From Cymbidium sinense (lineage: Eukaryota > Streptophyta > Magnoliopsida > Asparagales > Orchidaceae), in contig CM038221.1 in the NCBI GenBank assembly GCA_021442155.1, positions 29,417,906-29,481,905 of the forward strand: a stretch of DNA of 64,000 bases. The letters run 5' to 3'. The notes under the pieces were generated by a model. That model worked only from the letters and a program-made list of their open reading frames with translations. It searched no databases and had not been told where the DNA came from. This document shows, one piece after another, positions 60,967 through 64,000 of the stretch. The number at the start of each line of letters is the position of its first letter. The stretch's first letter is position 1. The translations under genes and the position numbers were made by a program.

Positions 60967-63900
60967 GTGATCGGGTACGAAATTAAGGAGATGTGTACTA
61001 TCTCGAAAGATAGAAATAACCACCCTACAATTGACCTAATCACCTTAATAAGGTCTCTTAAGGACTATGTGTCTGCATATGTACCAGAGATTCTTCCCCT
61101 ACTTTATATGAAAAAGTAAAGTAAGGTTTATTTTAAACCGTGTTCGTTAAGTTTCCCATAGAGGCAAGCCCCCATAGTTAAGCACATCTAAGGAAGGGAT
61201 TTCTCGAGAATACCCTCGATTAAGGTAAATGATCGTTGTCTCAGATTTCAATAGGTAGGGACTATCAATCAATTAGTTTATTTTGTCAATCAAGTGGGAT
61301 CGATCAAAGGAGGAGTTCTTATCAAATGGAGGTGAGTAGGGATGTTGGGATACTAAAAAGCCTTGTAAACATCCTAAACTATCCTATGGTTAGGCTTTAT
61401 ATTTTTGAAATTGAAGAAAATTATTTATTTGAGTTGAATTTTTATTAGAAGTTTAGGGCTTATAATTCCATAATATAAGGTTATAGAAATATCTAAGAGG
61501 TGAGAATTTATGCTTATGACCTATAGAAGGGACAAGCAACCTCAGAATCTAAATCTAGGGAGCTTTGATGAGGGCCAAAGCAAGACCTAAATCTAAGGAG
61601 AAAATGAATTTATCTCCACAAGAGAGGATAAACCACTCAACTGTTGGACTTACAACCACCTGGGGGTGGCTGCCAACTAACTCTTTCTACGATTTTACAT
61701 TCATGTAGGCAAATCTTATGCTTTATGCAAGATAGCTAAGCTGTTATTTATTTAGAAAGAGGCTAAATTCTTAAACTCACTCCCTAAAGAGACTAGATCA
61801 TGTAAGGATATGCTTCAAATGACCTAAATCTAATGCAAATCATATTACATGTTATTTTTATTTTTGTATAATCATTTGACTCAGGCTTATAGGATTCATA
61901 TGCCTAATGCATGAGAAGAAAAAATATTAGCCAAAATCAGCGAGAAGGGAGGAGGTGTGTTTCCACCATGGATTTCAAAGGTCAAACCAAGTTTCTCTTG
62001 CAAAGGTGGGAGCCATCCAATCAAGGGTAAAATAATATATTTTTATGCATGATATTAGAAAAAAAATGCTCATCCAGCTAAGGGGTTGCTAATTCTTTTA
62101 TCTTGATTTTAACTTAGGCTTTAAATGAGATTATGAGTTATTTATTTTTAATTTTGAGTTGATTGATTTGGTAGAATATTTATTTTTCCCTAAGAGACTA
62201 ATCTCCATCCAGGCCATACATCAAAGCAAAGAAGAAACTAGGAAAACATGTCATCTTAATGCACAAGCTAAATAAAATATCACACATTTTATAAAGCTAA
62301 CGTAAAAGAATAAAATGTCATTTGTGGTCGGGCACCACCGTACAAAATTGAAAAGACAAATGTGGATAGCTGAGCTCTGCCATTATACAACCTGGATTAT
62401 AAATGAATTAATTATAATTAAGTAAGGAATTCATGTTATGAAGGTCTTCATTCTTTCTTTTCTTCTTTCTTCATTGGTTCCTTCTTTTGGATGATTGGAA
62501 GGTGGATGCTCCAAAGGCTTCACATGGTACATAAGACACAACCTTCTAACCAACAATCCTCATAATAATCATTCTAAAATTCTAATTACAAAAATACATG
62601 AAAAGAAAAAAGTAAGTCTAACTAACACAAAAATAGAGATTAGCTAAAAAATCATACAAATCCCAAGCATGTATATTAACAAGTTGGACTTAGAACCCCA
62701 CACATGGGTAACCAAGTCCACCTGATCTATTTTGGATTATACTTAAGGGTATGAGCAACCTGTATAGCAAAATCAGTTATATTTTTATTACAACACCATT
62801 AAGCACAATCCCCCACATAAGATAATGATTAGACTAAATCATCCTACCATTCATTTTAGGCATATACACCTATCCACAAAAATATCATATCATAAAATAA
62901 AAGCAAACATCAAACTATGCATTGCCCTAGCATAGGATTAGAAGTGATGACTTAGCCTAACGTGTGTGCCATGTAAGATTTATGTGGTATATTTAGCTAG
63001 GCTTTAAGGTTAGGATTTTTCAAGTGTGAAAAGGTTAAACTTAGATGGGTGGTCTCATTTAAGTTGTTTAGTTGATATGAGTTAATTTTATTTGATGATT
63101 TAATTTGGTTTGAATGAACCTACTTAATAACTAAAGGTTATATAGAGAAGAAAAGAGAAGAAAACTTCTCTTTCCTCCCTACCTTAAGTGATTTCTAAGG
63201 TAAATTCATTAAAGATTTTTGCTTAGTGAATATTTTATTATATATTTTTAATTAATTCTAAGTTTAGATTTTTCTCTAAACAAACTTATTCAAAAAGAAA
63301 GATATTATAAGATTAAGTTAAGTGAGTTATTATCACAAAATACACAATATTTTATTTCTTTCCCACATGTGTATAACATGCATATGAATGAATCCTAAGC
63401 ATATCTATACATATAAATGAGAATGTTTTACATACTTTATGATGAATGCTAAGTGAGGTTACTTAAAGAAATTTAGAATGTTTCATTTATGCATGATTTT
63501 GTTAAGTAGAAGAGAGTGATTATTTTATCAATTTTTCATATGCACATTTACAAGTATAAAATATATAAGTGAGCACGACGTCATTGTTAACGGGTGCAAG
63601 GTACATACTTAAAAGCCTCACAACCTCGGGGTTGTCGATAATATATCACTTTCCTTAAATACAAGCATGTGTACAAAAGAAATGATTGGAAAAGAAAGAT
63701 ACAAAAGTTTGTATTTATTTGTTTGATTAGGTTATGCAATTTATATGTGTAAGTGTAAGGATCTTTCTTAAGTCATAACATGAAGAGGATAAGAGTTGTG
63801 TTCTTTTAAAAGAACTATACACTTTGCAAATCTTATTCAAATTCATATTAAGAGGAAAGAAAGGAAGCAAACATAAGACATATTTTTATATTCACATGCA

Positions 63901-64000
63901 AGCTTATAAATAAACTATAAGTAGCACACTTTCAATTTTAGGTATTTGATTTATAGATTTTGAAAATAGTTTTGAATTTAATAGTGATAATAATCACTCA
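60967..64000 (+). mobile_element. Second direct copy of the 6-kb element, left part, running out of the window
   Basis: Colinear with 29763 onwards: gtgatcggg-acgaaattaa (60967), cccccatagttaa (61168), gcaagatagctaagctgtta (61727), caagtgtgaaa (63019), cattgttaacgggtg (63583). No homology is seen left of 60967, while the insertion at 29709 has 54 further bases, so the left end may be truncated here. No coding capacity was seen. It continues beyond 64000. Confidence 0.65.

Noticed and set aside
1..64000. CRISPR array, operon, tRNA or rRNA gene, toxin or virus-derived gene
   Set aside because: None seen. Repeats are not regularly spaced short direct repeats, genes have introns, and no such genes were recognised; tRNAs were judged by eye only.

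Overview
The window reads as nuclear DNA of a flowering plant: AT-rich, with spliced genes, GT-AG introns, pyrimidine-tract acceptors, several classes of plant transposable element, and gene fragments resembling plant orthologues. I see no bacterial operons, CRISPR arrays, rRNA or tRNA genes. The genus cannot be told from what I can see. One 100-base run of N (15243-15342) shows this is a scaffolded draft.

Layout. 1-3.4 kb: decayed Ty3/gypsy integrase region on the minus strand. 4.4-6.4 kb: spliced 3' part of a PHD/RING-type nuclear protein gene on the plus strand, broken by five one-base frameshifts. 7.1 kb: a small TIR element. 8.5-12.3 kb: a directly duplicated repeat block. 13.9-15.2 kb: dispersed repeat with an inverted partner at 59.1-60.2 kb. 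15.3-16.3 kb: ATR3/NDOR1-like pseudogene. 17.1-18.1 kb: degenerate tandem array. 18.1-24.3 kb and 37.9-41.8 kb: two arms of a large inverted duplication, each carrying an ARPC3 pseudogene. Between the arms lie a CAF1 deadenylase pseudogene (25 kb), a broken unidentified gene 5' end (27 kb), and an RTE-type LINE split by a roughly 6-kb insertion (29.5-36.2 kb), with an inverted partial copy beside it. A further direct copy of that insertion fills 61-64 kb.

43.4-50.8 kb looks like a small nucleolar RNA locus. It holds three paralogous box C/D snoRNA genes with a shared guide that appears to match 25S rRNA, degenerate half copies, and two candidate H/ACA RNAs whose 3' hairpin shows a compensatory base change. 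Several TIR MITEs lie in and around it. 53.3-56.9 kb carries the clearest protein gene: a four-exon DOMON plus cytochrome b561 membrane protein on the minus strand, nearly complete but with one base missing in exon 3.

The working content is therefore probably one electron-transfer membrane protein gene and one snoRNA cluster, in a landscape of pseudogenes and repeats. I found no convincing new protein system. The best leads are the snoRNA cluster, the inverted duplication, and the pattern of one-base frameshifts at short homopolymers, which may be sequence error.
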